NCBI RefSeq assembly: GCF_011603255.1 | Contig: NZ_JAANCM010000006.1 | Location: forward strand, 186,001 to 250,000 | Length of the DNA stretch: 64,000 nt | Reading direction: 5' to 3' | DNA from: Ferranicluibacter rubi | GTDB taxonomy: Bacteria > Pseudomonadota > Alphaproteobacteria > Rhizobiales > Rhizobiaceae | Shown here: positions 17,246 to 26,454 of the stretch, in pieces | Numbering within the stretch: position 1 is the first letter of the stretch | Layout: every line of letters starts with the position of its first letter | The notes under the pieces: model-generated | The model's database searches: none | Told to the model about the DNA's origin: nothing | Seen by the model: the letters and a program-made list of their open reading frames with translations, nothing else | Program-made: the position numbers and the translations under genes

Positions 17246-17898
17246 CGTTCATTCTCGAAGAATTGCAGCTCTATGGCCCCGGCTTTCTGAAGGCCGCCTG
17301 GACGGTGTTCGCCCTGACGATCCTGACGATCGTCGTCAGCTGGGCCTGCGGGCTTCTGGCCGCTCTTGCGCAACGGTCGCGGTTTAGATCTGTGCGGGCT
17401 GTCGCCGGCTTTTACATCTGGTTCATCCGCGGCACGCCGACGCTTATCCAGATCTTCATCATCTATTTCGGCCTGCCGCAGTTCGGCATCCGGCTGTCGC
17501 CGTTCACGGCCGGCGTGCTCGCCCTTGGGATCAACAGCGGCGCCTATATCGCCGAAATCGTTCGCGGCGGCCTGACGGCGATCCCGTCGGGCCAGAGCGA
17601 GTCGGCGCTTGCGCTCGGCTTCAGCCGGGCCGAGACGATGCGCACGATCATCCTGCCGCAGGTCTTCCGCATCATCCTTCCGGCCGTGACCAACGAAGCG
17701 ATCTCGACGTTGAAGAACACGTCGCTCCTGTCGACCATCACCGTCGTCGAACTGACGCTCTACGCCCAGACCCTTATCGCCGCGACCTTCCGCCCCTTCG
17801 AATTCTACATCGCGGTCGCGGTCATCTATCTCGTCCTGACGACGGTCCTGACGCTCCTCGCATCGTGGCTGGAGCGCCACTATGCCCGGCTGAGCTGA
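17242..17898 (+). CDS. Polar amino-acid ABC transporter permease
   Basis: 218 aa HisM/GlnP-type membrane protein with about five hydrophobic segments. [20 protein letters not shown] and the EAA-type coupling loop ([20 protein letters not shown]) identify the family. Only one permease gene is present, so the channel is probably a homodimer. The start overlaps the ATPase stop (ATGA). Confidence 0.92.
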   Translation: MTFILEELQLYGPGFLKAAWTVFALTILTIVVSWACGLLAALAQRSRFRSVRAVAGFYIWFIRGTPTLIQIFIIYFGLPQFGIRLSPFTAGVLALGINSGAYIAEIVRGGLTAIPSGQSESALALGFSRAETMRTIILPQVFRIILPAVTNEAISTLKNTSLLSTITVVELTLYAQTLIAATFRPFEFYIAVAVIYLVLTTVLTLLASWLERHYARLS

Positions 17899-17989
17899 GG
17901 GCCCGGTAACAGGCGTTTTTCCGGCAAGGCACATTCGCCGCGCCGTCGCAGTGCAGACCGAATACATCAAAGAAAACAGGGAACTCGAC

Positions 17990-18778
17990 ATGCTTTTCAA
18001 AACGCTTTTCGCCGTCACTGCAACCGTCGCAAGCCTCGCTGTGGGCTCGCTTGCCCACGCCGCCGACCTCGAACTGCTGGAACCCGGCAAGCTGATGGTC
18101 GCCACGGAAGGCACCTATGCGCCCTTCAGCATGCGGGCACCCGACGGCACGCTCGATGGTCTGGAAATCCGGGTCATGTCGGAGGTCGCCAAGCGCCTGA
18201 ACCTCGAATACACGCCGGTCCTCATCAAGTGGGACTCGCTGCTCGTCGGCCTCCAGGCCGACCAGTACGACGTCATCAGTGCCGCGATGGACATCACCGA
18301 AGCTCGCCAGAAGCAGGTGACGTTCTCCAATGGATGGCTGGAGTCCGGCGGGCGTGTCGTGGTCGCCGAACAGTCCGAGCTGAAGACCGCCGCCGACCTC
18401 GAGGGCAAGACCGTCGGCGCGCTCGTCGCCTCCAGCTGGACGAAGATCGCGGAAGAGAAGGGCGCCACCGTCAAGGGTTACAAGGCGGAGTCGGACGCGA
18501 TGCAGGATCTCGTCAATGGCAATGTCGATGCGGTCATTACGGACGCGATCGCGGCTGCCTATGCCATCAAGACGGCAAAGATGCCGCTGAAAATGACCGA
18601 CGATTATGTCAGTCACGTCCAGAAGGGCTTCGCGTTCAAGATGGGCAAGCCGCACCTCGTCGAGGCCGTGAACAAGGCGCTCGCTGACATGGTGTCCGAT
18701 GGCACCTACGCCAAACTGACGACCGACCTCGTCGGCTTCGATCCGACCCCGAAGGATCCGATCAAGACGATCAAGTAA
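17990..18778 (+). CDS. Amino-acid ABC transporter substrate-binding protein (family 3)
   Basis: 262 aa periplasmic protein. Signal peptide MLFKTLFAVTATVASLAVGS with cleavage near AHAAD. The mature part has family-3 features: LMVATEGTYAPFSMRAPDG, GLEIRVMSEVAKRL, DVISAAMDITEARQKQVTFS and AFKMGKPHLVEAVNKALADM. ATG at 17990 follows AGGGAA; the frame is open to 17951 but the signal peptide fixes the start. It defines the importer's ligand, presumably the compound broken down by the local enzymes. A strong hairpin follows the stop. Confidence 0.92.
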   Translation: MLFKTLFAVTATVASLAVGSLAHAADLELLEPGKLMVATEGTYAPFSMRAPDGTLDGLEIRVMSEVAKRLNLEYTPVLIKWDSLLVGLQADQYDVISAAMDITEARQKQVTFSNGWLESGGRVVVAEQSELKTAADLEGKTVGALVASSWTKIAEEKGATVKGYKAESDAMQDLVNGNVDAVITDAIAAAYAIKTAKMPLKMTDDYVSHVQKGFAFKMGKPHLVEAVNKALADMVSDGTYAKLTTDLVGFDPTPKDPIKTIK

Positions 18779-18784
18779 AACGTG

Positions 18785-18815
18785 TGTGGCGGACCGTCCA
18801 ACGACGTCCGCCACA
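18785..18815. terminator. Terminator hairpin after the amino-acid ABC operon
   Basis: Perfect 10-bp arms TGTGGCGGAC / GTCCGCCACA, 7 bp after the binding-protein stop and between convergent operons. There is no long T-run, so this is inferred from stem strength and location. Confidence 0.65.
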
Positions 18816-18853
18816 TCATCATGCAGGCTTCTCTTCACCTGTGTAGCGGGTCG

Positions 18854-19711
18854 TCAGCTCTTGACCGACCCCGACGTCATGCCGGCGAGGAAATATCGTT
18901 GGGCGAAGAGGTAGAGGAGGAGGAGCGGCAGCGAGCCGAGGACGCTCATGGCCATCATCTCGTTCCACTCGAAGGCGTGTTGCCCCATGAGAAGCTGGAT
19001 GCCGATCGGGACGGTGCGCAGGTCCATGGATTTCGTCAGCGTCAGCGCAAAGAGGAACTCGTTCCAGGACAGAAGAAACGTGTAGACCGCGGTGGCCACG
19101 ATGCCGGGCACCGAGACCGGAACGATGACGCGCCAGAGGGCCGTCCAGCTGGTGCCGCCATCGACCAGCACCGCTTCGTCCAACTCCTTCGGCAGCGTGT
19201 TGAGATAGCCGGTCATCAGCAGGATGGCATAGGGCAGCGTGAAGACGAGGTAGGTGAGGATCAGCGCGAAATAGGTATCGAAAATGCCGAAGGCGACCAC
19301 CATGCCGAAATAGGGAATGAGCAACGTGATCGGCGGCACGGTCTGCGTGCTGATGATGAAGATGTTCAGCGTGTTCTTGAATCGAAACGCATAGCGGCTG
19401 AAGCCATAGGCGGTGATGATCGCCACGAGCAGTGTCAGCAGGGTGACGACGCCGGCGACGATGTAGCTGTTGATGAAGAAGCGGATCTTCACCGGGTCGT
19501 CGAAGATCGAGGCATAGGCGACGAGCGTATAGACGTCCGGCAGCAGTTTCGGGGGTAGGGCGAAGATTTCCGTGTTGGATTTCAGCGAGCTGAAGAACAT
19601 CCAGAGAATGGGGAAACCCGCAAAGACGAGGCCGATCGCCAGGCCGATATAGGTGAGAACGGTCGGAAGGATGGAGCGGCTTGAGGAGCGCTTCGATGAA
19701 CGTGGGGCCAT
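18854..19711 (-). CDS. Carbohydrate ABC transporter permease, MalG/CUT1 type
   Basis: 285 aa, six hydrophobic segments. The EAA loop KELDEAVLVDGGTSWTALWR and the C-terminal FLAGMTSGSVKS are typical of MalG-family CUT1 permeases. It starts 4 bp after the MalF-type gene's stop and is last in the transporter operon. The substrate is some sugar or sugar derivative, not predictable from the permease. Confidence 0.92.
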   Translation of the reverse strand: MAPRSSKRSSSRSILPTVLTYIGLAIGLVFAGFPILWMFFSSLKSNTEIFALPPKLLPDVYTLVAYASIFDDPVKIRFFINSYIVAGVVTLLTLLVAIITAYGFSRYAFRFKNTLNIFIISTQTVPPITLLIPYFGMVVAFGIFDTYFALILTYLVFTLPYAILLMTGYLNTLPKELDEAVLVDGGTSWTALWRVIVPVSVPGIVATAVYTFLLSWNEFLFALTLTKSMDLRTVPIGIQLLMGQHAFEWNEMMAMSVLGSLPLLLLYLFAQRYFLAGMTSGSVKS

Positions 19712-19715
19712 GGGA

Positions 19716-20654
19716 TTACCTGCCCTTCTGATGCTTGATGTAGAAATACGTCACGCTCATGGAGATGACGAGGATGATGATCGCGCTCGCCGAGGCCAGC
19801 GAGAACTCGTATTGCGAGAAGGCGAGCTTGTATGTGTAGGTGCTCAGCACCTCGGTCGAATAGATCGGCCCGCCGCCGGTCGTCATCCAGACCAGTGGGA
19901 AGACCTGCATCGTCCAGATGAAATCGAGAAGCGCGATCGAGATGATGATCGGCATCAGTTGCGGGATGGTGATGTACCAGAATTTCTGCAGTTCGTTCGC
20001 GCCGTCGATACCGGCCGCCTCATAGAGTTCCTTGGAGATGCCCTGCAGACCGGCCAGCAGGCTGACCATGTAGAGCGGATAGCCGGCCCAGATGTTCGCG
20101 AATGTCAGGGCATGAAGGGCAGTCGCGGTGGATGAGAACCATTCGACTTTAAAATCCACGATGTGGAGCGCCATGAGCACGCTGTTCACGACGCCGTTCG
20201 GGTCGAGCAGCAACCGCCAGATGATGGCGATGATGACGGCGGTGAACAGCCACGGCAGGATGTAGAGCACGCGCAACAGGCTGCGAACCGCGGGATCGAT
20301 GCGCTGGGTATTGAGGAGCAGCGCAAAGGCGAGGCCGATGAGGAAGTGGAAGACCACGCTCATGACCGTGAAATAGAGCGTTTGTCCGAAGGCCTGCCAG
20401 AAGATCGCATCCCGGAAGATCGTCAGGTAATTCTGAAAGCCGACGAAGGCCGCATCCTTCTTCATGATCGCTCCGTCCATCAGCGAATAGCGGAAGACCA
20501 TGCTCATGGGAAACAGCATGAGCACCGAGAAGAGCAGGGTCGCCGGCGCGATGTAGAGATAGGGGACCAGCCGTTTGCGCGTCCGATAGGTCAGAAGGCC
20601 GCTGCTGCGCTTTTTCGCCGGTTGGACGGCCAGACCTTGCATCACACTGCTCAT
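19716..20654 (-). CDS. Carbohydrate ABC transporter permease, MalF/CUT1 type
   Basis: 312 aa. A basic cytoplasmic N-terminus (PAKKRSSGLLTYRTRKRLVP) is followed by six membrane segments. The EAA loop GISKELYEAAGIDGANELQK contacts the ATPase. It lies between the binding-protein gene and the MalG-type gene, with a stem-loop upstream in the 87-bp gap. Confidence 0.92.
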   Translation of the reverse strand: MSSVMQGLAVQPAKKRSSGLLTYRTRKRLVPYLYIAPATLLFSVLMLFPMSMVFRYSLMDGAIMKKDAAFVGFQNYLTIFRDAIFWQAFGQTLYFTVMSVVFHFLIGLAFALLLNTQRIDPAVRSLLRVLYILPWLFTAVIIAIIWRLLLDPNGVVNSVLMALHIVDFKVEWFSSTATALHALTFANIWAGYPLYMVSLLAGLQGISKELYEAAGIDGANELQKFWYITIPQLMPIIISIALLDFIWTMQVFPLVWMTTGGGPIYSTEVLSTYTYKLAFSQYEFSLASASAIIILVISMSVTYFYIKHQKGR

Positions 20655-20693
20655 GACGATTGCTTTCCCGGTTTCCTCAAGGGCGGATGAAGT

Positions 20694-20725
20694 GCCCCGG
20701 CAAGCGGTTGATCGCCTGCCGGGGC
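20694..20725. terminator. Intra-operon stem-loop after the sugar-binding-protein gene
   Basis: Perfect 9-bp GC-rich arms GCCCCGGCA / TGCCGGGGC with a 14-nt loop, 17 bp beyond the binding-protein stop and before the permeases. Such hairpins commonly stabilise the upstream message or cause partial termination, giving excess binding protein over permease. The function here is inferred. Confidence 0.6.
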
Positions 20726-20741
20726 TGGAAATCCTGCTCGA

Positions 20742-21977
20742 CTAGAACTTGGTCAGCCACTGCTTCTGCGCGTTGGCCGCGGCTTCCTTTGCCGTTTCCG
20801 AACCGTCGAACATCTTCTGCACCTCGATACCCATCTGACGCATCAGCTCCTCGGCCACGGGAAGGCCGACGAACTCGTTGGCGAGATGGCCGCTCTGGAA
20901 GATCGCGAAGGCCTCTTCGAACAGCGGGTCGGACTTCGAGAAGTCGGGCTTTGCGTTTACATTGCCCGGAAACGCATTGGCGATGGAGACGAGGCGGCCG
21001 TTGACGTCGGGGCTCATCAGGTATTCGACGAGCTTCCAGGCCTCTTCCTTATGCTTGCTGCCTTCGCTGATGCCGATGCCCCAGGAGGCATAGGGCAGTC
21101 CGCGCTTGCCGGTATAGCCATCGACGGCGGGCAGGGCCGAGATGCCGAAATTGAGCTTCGGGTTGCGTTCGCGGATGAGGTTGATGTGGGCCAGCGAGTC
21201 GACCATCATGCCGACGCGGCCGTTGACGAACTCCTCGACCTTGTCCTGCTCCTTCTTGGCGAAGATGCCGGGCGAGATGACGCCCGCGTCGTGCAGGGAC
21301 TTGATGTATTCGAGCGTGCCGACGACGGATTCGTTTTCGAGATCCGGCTTGCCGTCCTTCAGCATCGATCCGCCGGACGCCCAGGTCCAGGACATCACGT
21401 CGTTCTGGATGCCGCCGGGGTTCTGCAGCGACAGCGGCAGCACCCAACCATACTGGTTCTTGGCCGCATCCGTCATCTTCGCCGCCGCATCGGCAAATTC
21501 CGTGCGCGTGCCCGGGATCTTGTCGACGCCGGCAGCCTTGGCGAGGTCTAGGTTGACGAACACCGGATAGACAAACGAGGCGAGCGGGAACATGACGCTG
21601 TTGCCGTCGACCTTGACGATGTCAGCGATCTGGCCGGCATCATATTTCGCATTGGCCATCAGCGGGTCCATAGACGCGATGGCACCCTGCTTGGCAAGGC
21701 CGTTGACCCAGGCGCCATCAAGACCGACGACATCGCTGAGCGTGCCGGACGCCGCGCCGACGACGATCTGGTCGCGGGTGGTGGCATAGGGGCCGCTGAC
21801 CAGCGTGACCTTGATGCCCGGATTGGCCTTCTCGAAATCGTCCATGATACCGCGGAGTGCGCCCGCAGGCATCTCCGGCTCCCACCACTGGATGAACTCG
21901 ATGGTGGTATCGGCGAACGCAGCGGTCGAGCACAATGCCCAGAGTGCTGCGGTGGCAAGAAGCTTCGTAGCTTTCAT
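20742..21977 (-). CDS. Sugar ABC transporter substrate-binding protein (family 1)
   Basis: 411 aa. Signal peptide MKATKLLATAALWALCSTAA with cleavage near AFADT. The mature family-1 protein begins TTIEFIQWWEPEMPAGALRG, and has LPYASWGIGISEGSKHKEEA and WKLVEYLMSPDVNGR. The frame is open 46 codons upstream, but ATG 21977 has GGAGGGG before it and fixes the signal peptide. It provides specificity for the CUT1 importer encoded by the adjacent permeases and the ATPase upstream. Confidence 0.92.
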   Translation of the reverse strand: MKATKLLATAALWALCSTAAFADTTIEFIQWWEPEMPAGALRGIMDDFEKANPGIKVTLVSGPYATTRDQIVVGAASGTLSDVVGLDGAWVNGLAKQGAIASMDPLMANAKYDAGQIADIVKVDGNSVMFPLASFVYPVFVNLDLAKAAGVDKIPGTRTEFADAAAKMTDAAKNQYGWVLPLSLQNPGGIQNDVMSWTWASGGSMLKDGKPDLENESVVGTLEYIKSLHDAGVISPGIFAKKEQDKVEEFVNGRVGMMVDSLAHINLIRERNPKLNFGISALPAVDGYTGKRGLPYASWGIGISEGSKHKEEAWKLVEYLMSPDVNGRLVSIANAFPGNVNAKPDFSKSDPLFEEAFAIFQSGHLANEFVGLPVAEELMRQMGIEVQKMFDGSETAKEAAANAQKQWLTKF

Positions 21978-22331
21978 GATCCCCTCCCAGGAATACGGTT
22001 TGTTCGATCCTCCCAGATCGATATGGCAGTAGGGTCCCGAACGCCGACACCTGTCAACGTCCATTTTCGGCATGAAACGCATTTCGCGTTCCGGGGTCTT
22101 CGAGATGCTAGTCAAATATCTGATATCTATGGGTTTATAGAGTGTCTCTCACGGAGCATTTTATTTGGTAGAAATGACTTGAGGATTGTTTTCTTTTTAC
22201 GTTCGTAAAGAAATGAAAGCGGGCCTTGCCGGGAGCTTTATCGTCTTGATCGCGCATCCCTGTACCGCGGTTGTCAGCATTCAGGTCGGCGGCTTTTCCC
22301 GCATCCACGGCACCCAGCCAGCGCCCCCGGC
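21978..22331. promoter_or_regulatory. Intergenic region upstream of the sugar-binding-protein operon
   Basis: 354 bp without a supported gene. It contains a perfect 14-bp palindrome TTTACGTTCGTAAA (22196-22209), about 220 bp upstream of the binding-protein start, inside TTTTACGTTCGTAAAGAAA. A similar run, TTTTACAAGCGAAAAGAAA (35151-35169), lies upstream of the LacI gene and matches at 15 of 19 positions. Regulation by the local LacI or DeoR protein is possible. The promoter itself is not evident. Confidence 0.4.
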
Positions 22332-23477
<1,146 letters not shown>

Positions 23478-23672
23478 GGTGTTTTCCTCCCTGTTTCCTC
23501 AGCCATCGGAACCTTGCGATGGCCCTTGTGCGACAGCGCCGATAGAAGGCCTGTCCGCATCCCGTTCGTCAACGGCCTGTCGCCGCCAGGAGCCTCCAAG
23601 ATTGTCGGACGCTCGTGATGTCAGTATCCCAGGCTGTTGAGAAGAAACATTTTTCTCAGCATATCCTAAGCA

Positions 23673-23684
23673 TTTCGAATGAAA
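23673..23684. promoter_or_regulatory. CGAAAGAAA-like site upstream of the sugar ABC ATPase gene
   Basis: TTTCGAATGAAA lies in the AT-rich 257-bp gap before the ATPase. It resembles the CGAAAGAAA repeats between the aldolase and deoR genes (one mismatch over TCGAAAGAAA). DeoR-family operators are often A-rich repeats of this kind. Tentative. Confidence 0.35.
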
Positions 23685-23734
23685 AAATATTTTTTTACGC
23701 GTGCAATTTTATTGGCGTGTTCGCTGCCTGCGCT

Positions 23735-24667
23735 TCAGGACATCGCCAGCGGTCGCGGCGCGCCCGCTGCCTGCATCAGCGCGGTGCAGGCGAGGTGATC
23801 GGGAAGGGCCATTCGACCACCCTTTCCGGTGACGGAGATGGCAGCGGCAGCTGCTGCAAATCGGACGCAGTCGATCGGCGGCTGCCCCCGCGCCAGTGCC
23901 AGGGCGTAGGCGCCATGAAAGCAGTCGCCCGCGCCCGTCGTATCCACAGCACGAACCGCGTAGGCCGGCACGTGCCAGTTTCCGGCGTCGCCCGCCTGCC
24001 TCACGAAGGCGCCGCGATCGCCGTCGGTGAGGACGACAGCTGCCCGGTCGTCGGTCCACAGATGTCGGAGGATGGCGGCAGGCGCGGTCTCGCCTGTCTG
24101 CGCCTCGGCATAGGCCAGCGGCAGGACGAGATGATCGGCAAGAGCGATCAGACGGTCCGTCGCCGTGCCGATCGACCATTCGATGTCGGCAACCACAGAC
24201 AATCCGAGGGCGCGCGCCCGCGCGACGGTCCGCTCGGAATGCGTTGCATACCCATCCACGAGCAGAACACGAGCCTCCGACAGCGTCTCGTCGCTCAGAT
24301 CGTGGCAGGTCCCGTGGGGGACATCGTCGTCATAGGCGATGAAACGATCGCCGTCCGGCCCGACGGTGATGACGGAGCGGATGGCACGGGCATCTGCCCG
24401 GCGCGGCGCGCGGGAAACGTCGACGCCCTGCCGCTCCAGTTCGCCGGCACTCGGATCCTCGTCCGGCGTGCTGCCGAGCCAGCCGATGAAGCCTGCTTGG
24501 CCGCCCAGTTTCGCAACCGCCACGAGGGCGGTCGCGACGTTGCCGCCGAAGTCTCGCGTGCGCCCCACGACCTTGCCCTTCCCGGCCTTCAGCGGCCGAT
24601 CGACATAGACGATGTCGTCGATGGCGACGGCGCCGAAGCCGAGAACGTCGAGGCGGTGCGGTGCCAT
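23735..24667 (-). CDS. PfkB-family carbohydrate kinase
   Basis: 310 aa ribokinase-fold kinase. An N-terminal sugar-binding segment (LDVLGFGAVAIDDIVYVDRP, DFGGNVATALVAVAKLGG) and the anion-hole/catalytic motif VDTTGAGDCFHGAYALALA near residue 240 are intact. It starts 5 bp after the aldolase stop, so the two are one unit: the kinase likely makes the sugar phosphate that the aldolase cleaves. The preceding promoter faces the DeoR gene. The sugar cannot be named. Confidence 0.88.
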   Translation of the reverse strand: MAPHRLDVLGFGAVAIDDIVYVDRPLKAGKGKVVGRTRDFGGNVATALVAVAKLGGQAGFIGWLGSTPDEDPSAGELERQGVDVSRAPRRADARAIRSVITVGPDGDRFIAYDDDVPHGTCHDLSDETLSEARVLLVDGYATHSERTVARARALGLSVVADIEWSIGTATDRLIALADHLVLPLAYAEAQTGETAPAAILRHLWTDDRAAVVLTDGDRGAFVRQAGDAGNWHVPAYAVRAVDTTGAGDCFHGAYALALARGQPPIDCVRFAAAAAAISVTGKGGRMALPDHLACTALMQAAGAPRPLAMS

Positions 24668-24671
24668 GGCG

Positions 24672-25472
24672 TCAGGCGCCTGCGGCCGTCAGGGCAGCTT
24701 CGGGCGCCATGCCGTCGTGAATGACGAACTTGAAAGCGCGGGCAGCCTTCGTCGTATCGCCGTGACCCCAGAGGTTGCGGCCGACGACGGCACCGCGGGC
24801 ACCGGCGCGCAGCGCGTCGCTGGTCTGCGTCAGTGCGCCCAGGAGGGTATCGGTCTTCGGTCCGCCCGCAATGACGATCGGGACCGGGCAGGTGGCGACG
24901 GTTTCCTTGAAGCTGTCGAAGTCGCCGGTGTAGCCGACCTTGATGACATCGACGCCGGTCTCGAAGCCGATGCGGACGGCATAGGCGATTTCATCCGGTG
25001 TGAAGACGATCTTGCCGCCATTGGCGTAATCGCGGGGATAGACGTGGGCGACGACGGGCATTTCGAAGCGTGCGGCGGCGTTGACGGTGTCGGTCAGCCA
25101 GCGGATGTAGTGGCCTTCGGTATCGCCGCGCACGGGAATGGCCACGGCCAGCGCATCGGCGCCGTAGCGAACCGCATCTTCCGGCGTGGCGATGAGCTGC
25201 CGGATGCGGTCGTCCGGCGTGAAGCAGCCGGCCTGGATGACCAGCGCTGCCTTGCCGGCATAGGCCGACCAGAGGTGCCGGGCGGCACCCGGCTGGATGC
25301 TGATATAGTCAGGGCCTCCCGCCATGACCCGCTCCAGCGCGCCGGGCAGGTCCGCAAGTCCGCCTTCGCGCACATTGCCATAGCCGACGAAATGATCGAC
25401 GGCGCCGCCGAAAAGGTTTCCCGATGCATGCGAGAACAGGCGCGACAGCCGTACTTTGGTTCCAAGGCCCAT
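24672..25472 (-). CDS. Class I aldolase of the DhnA/LsrF family
   Basis: 266 aa TIM-barrel aldolase. Schiff-base lysine in GVDVIKVGYTGDFDSFKE; phosphate-binding loops PIVIAGGPKT and GARGAVVGRNLWG at the C-terminal end; VDHFVGYGN near the N-terminus. Family members cleave fructose-1,6-bisphosphate, 2-phospho-AI-2 or sulfofructose-1-phosphate-like substrates. Directly upstream of the PfkB gene and divergent from deoR, it forms a kinase-aldolase pair. Confidence 0.85.
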   Translation of the reverse strand: MGLGTKVRLSRLFSHASGNLFGGAVDHFVGYGNVREGGLADLPGALERVMAGGPDYISIQPGAARHLWSAYAGKAALVIQAGCFTPDDRIRQLIATPEDAVRYGADALAVAIPVRGDTEGHYIRWLTDTVNAAARFEMPVVAHVYPRDYANGGKIVFTPDEIAYAVRIGFETGVDVIKVGYTGDFDSFKETVATCPVPIVIAGGPKTDTLLGALTQTSDALRAGARGAVVGRNLWGHGDTTKAARAFKFVIHDGMAPEAALTAAGA

Positions 25473-25520
25473 GATGATCTCCTCCGTTGATGTCTTTCTG
25501 CGTATGCGTTGCAGCTAACT

Positions 25521-25558
25521 CGAAAGAAAAGAAACATTCAATATTTCGATTTCTTTCG
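25521..25558. promoter_or_regulatory. Inverted CGAAAGAAA repeats, probable DeoR operator
   Basis: CGAAAGAAA (25521-25529) and its exact inverse TTTCTTTCG (25550-25558) lie between the divergent aldolase and deoR genes. A further TTTCG-rich stretch (TTTCGTTTTTCGAAAG, about 25647-25662) is nearer the deoR start. A-rich direct/inverted repeats with CGAAA cores are usual for DeoR-family repressors, so autoregulation and control of the aldolase operon are likely. Confidence 0.55.
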
Positions 25559-25692
25559 TTTGCAATTTAGTTTACCGATGACTGATTATTTCTTCCGCGA
25601 TATTGCACTGCACATGCTCGTTTTCGTATCATGTCGCGAATGCTAGTTTCGTTTTTCGAAAGTCACCATCGTTCCTCCTCATCGGATCCGTC

Positions 25693-26454
25693 ATGCTTGC
25701 AGAACAAAGACGACATCAGATCATGCTCGAGCTCCAGCGCGTGGGTCAGGCTAAGACCCGCGAACTTGCGGAGCGCTTCGGGGTATCCGAAGTCACCATT
25801 CGCTCGGACCTCGAACATCTCGATGCGAAGAAGCAGCTCATCAAGACCCATGGCGGCGCGATCGCTTTGCCGGTGGACTCGCCGGCGGCTGCCTTCGAGG
25901 AGCGGATGAACCGCAATTTCGAAGCCAAGCGGCGCATTGCGCAGATGGCGGCGCGGCTGATCCTCGACAACCAGTCCATCGTGTTCGACAGCGGCTCGAC
26001 GCTGCTGCAACTGGCGATGCAGATGCCGCCCGTCCACAATGTCGTCGTCGCCACCACCGCCATGAACATTGCCCAGCACCTGATGTATCGCCCGGGACTG
26101 GACGTTCACATGATCGGCGGACGGGTGTTTCCCAATACGGTCAGCACCATTGTCTCCGATGCGGACAAGGCCGTGGGTGGGCTGGTGGCGCACCAGGCAT
26201 TCGTCAGCGCGCATGCCATCGATCACGCATTCGACGTGGTCGATGTGTCCGAGGATATCGCCCGCACGAAACGCAACCTCGTGCGCATGGCGCGGCGCGT
26301 CATCCTGGTCGCGGACTCCACGAAGTGGGACATCGGCGCGTCGTCCAAGGCCTTCCCGCTGTCGCGGGTCGACATGATCATCACCGATACCGGCATGCCC
26401 TATTCCATTCGGAGCCGCCTCGACAAGCTGGACGTCGAGGTCCGCTACGTCTGA
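25693..26454 (+). CDS. DeoR-family transcriptional regulator
   Basis: 253 aa. N-terminal DeoR helix-turn-helix (RRHQIMLELQRVGQAKTREL, FGVSEVTIRSDLEHL, then KTHGGAI) and the C-terminal sugar-phosphate sensor domain (IVFDSGSTLLQLA, RVILVADSTKWD). ATG at 25693 matches the family start; an open frame upstream lacks similarity. The 3' end overlaps the convergent ROK kinase gene by 10 bp. It probably represses the aldolase-kinase operon and perhaps the sugar importer until a phosphorylated intermediate builds up. Confidence 0.9.
   Translation: MLAEQRRHQIMLELQRVGQAKTRELAERFGVSEVTIRSDLEHLDAKKQLIKTHGGAIALPVDSPAAAFEERMNRNFEAKRRIAQMAARLILDNQSIVFDSGSTLLQLAMQMPPVHNVVVATTAMNIAQHLMYRPGLDVHMIGGRVFPNTVSTIVSDADKAVGGLVAHQAFVSAHAIDHAFDVVDVSEDIARTKRNLVRMARRVILVADSTKWDIGASSKAFPLSRVDMIITDTGMPYSIRSRLDKLDVEVRYV

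Noticed and set aside
23735-25472. PfkB kinase plus class I aldolase plus DeoR as the sulfoquinovose (sulfo-EMP) pathway
   Set aside because: The gene set lacks a sulfoquinovosidase, an isomerase of that type and a sulfolactaldehyde reductase nearby, so the resemblance in families alone is not enough.
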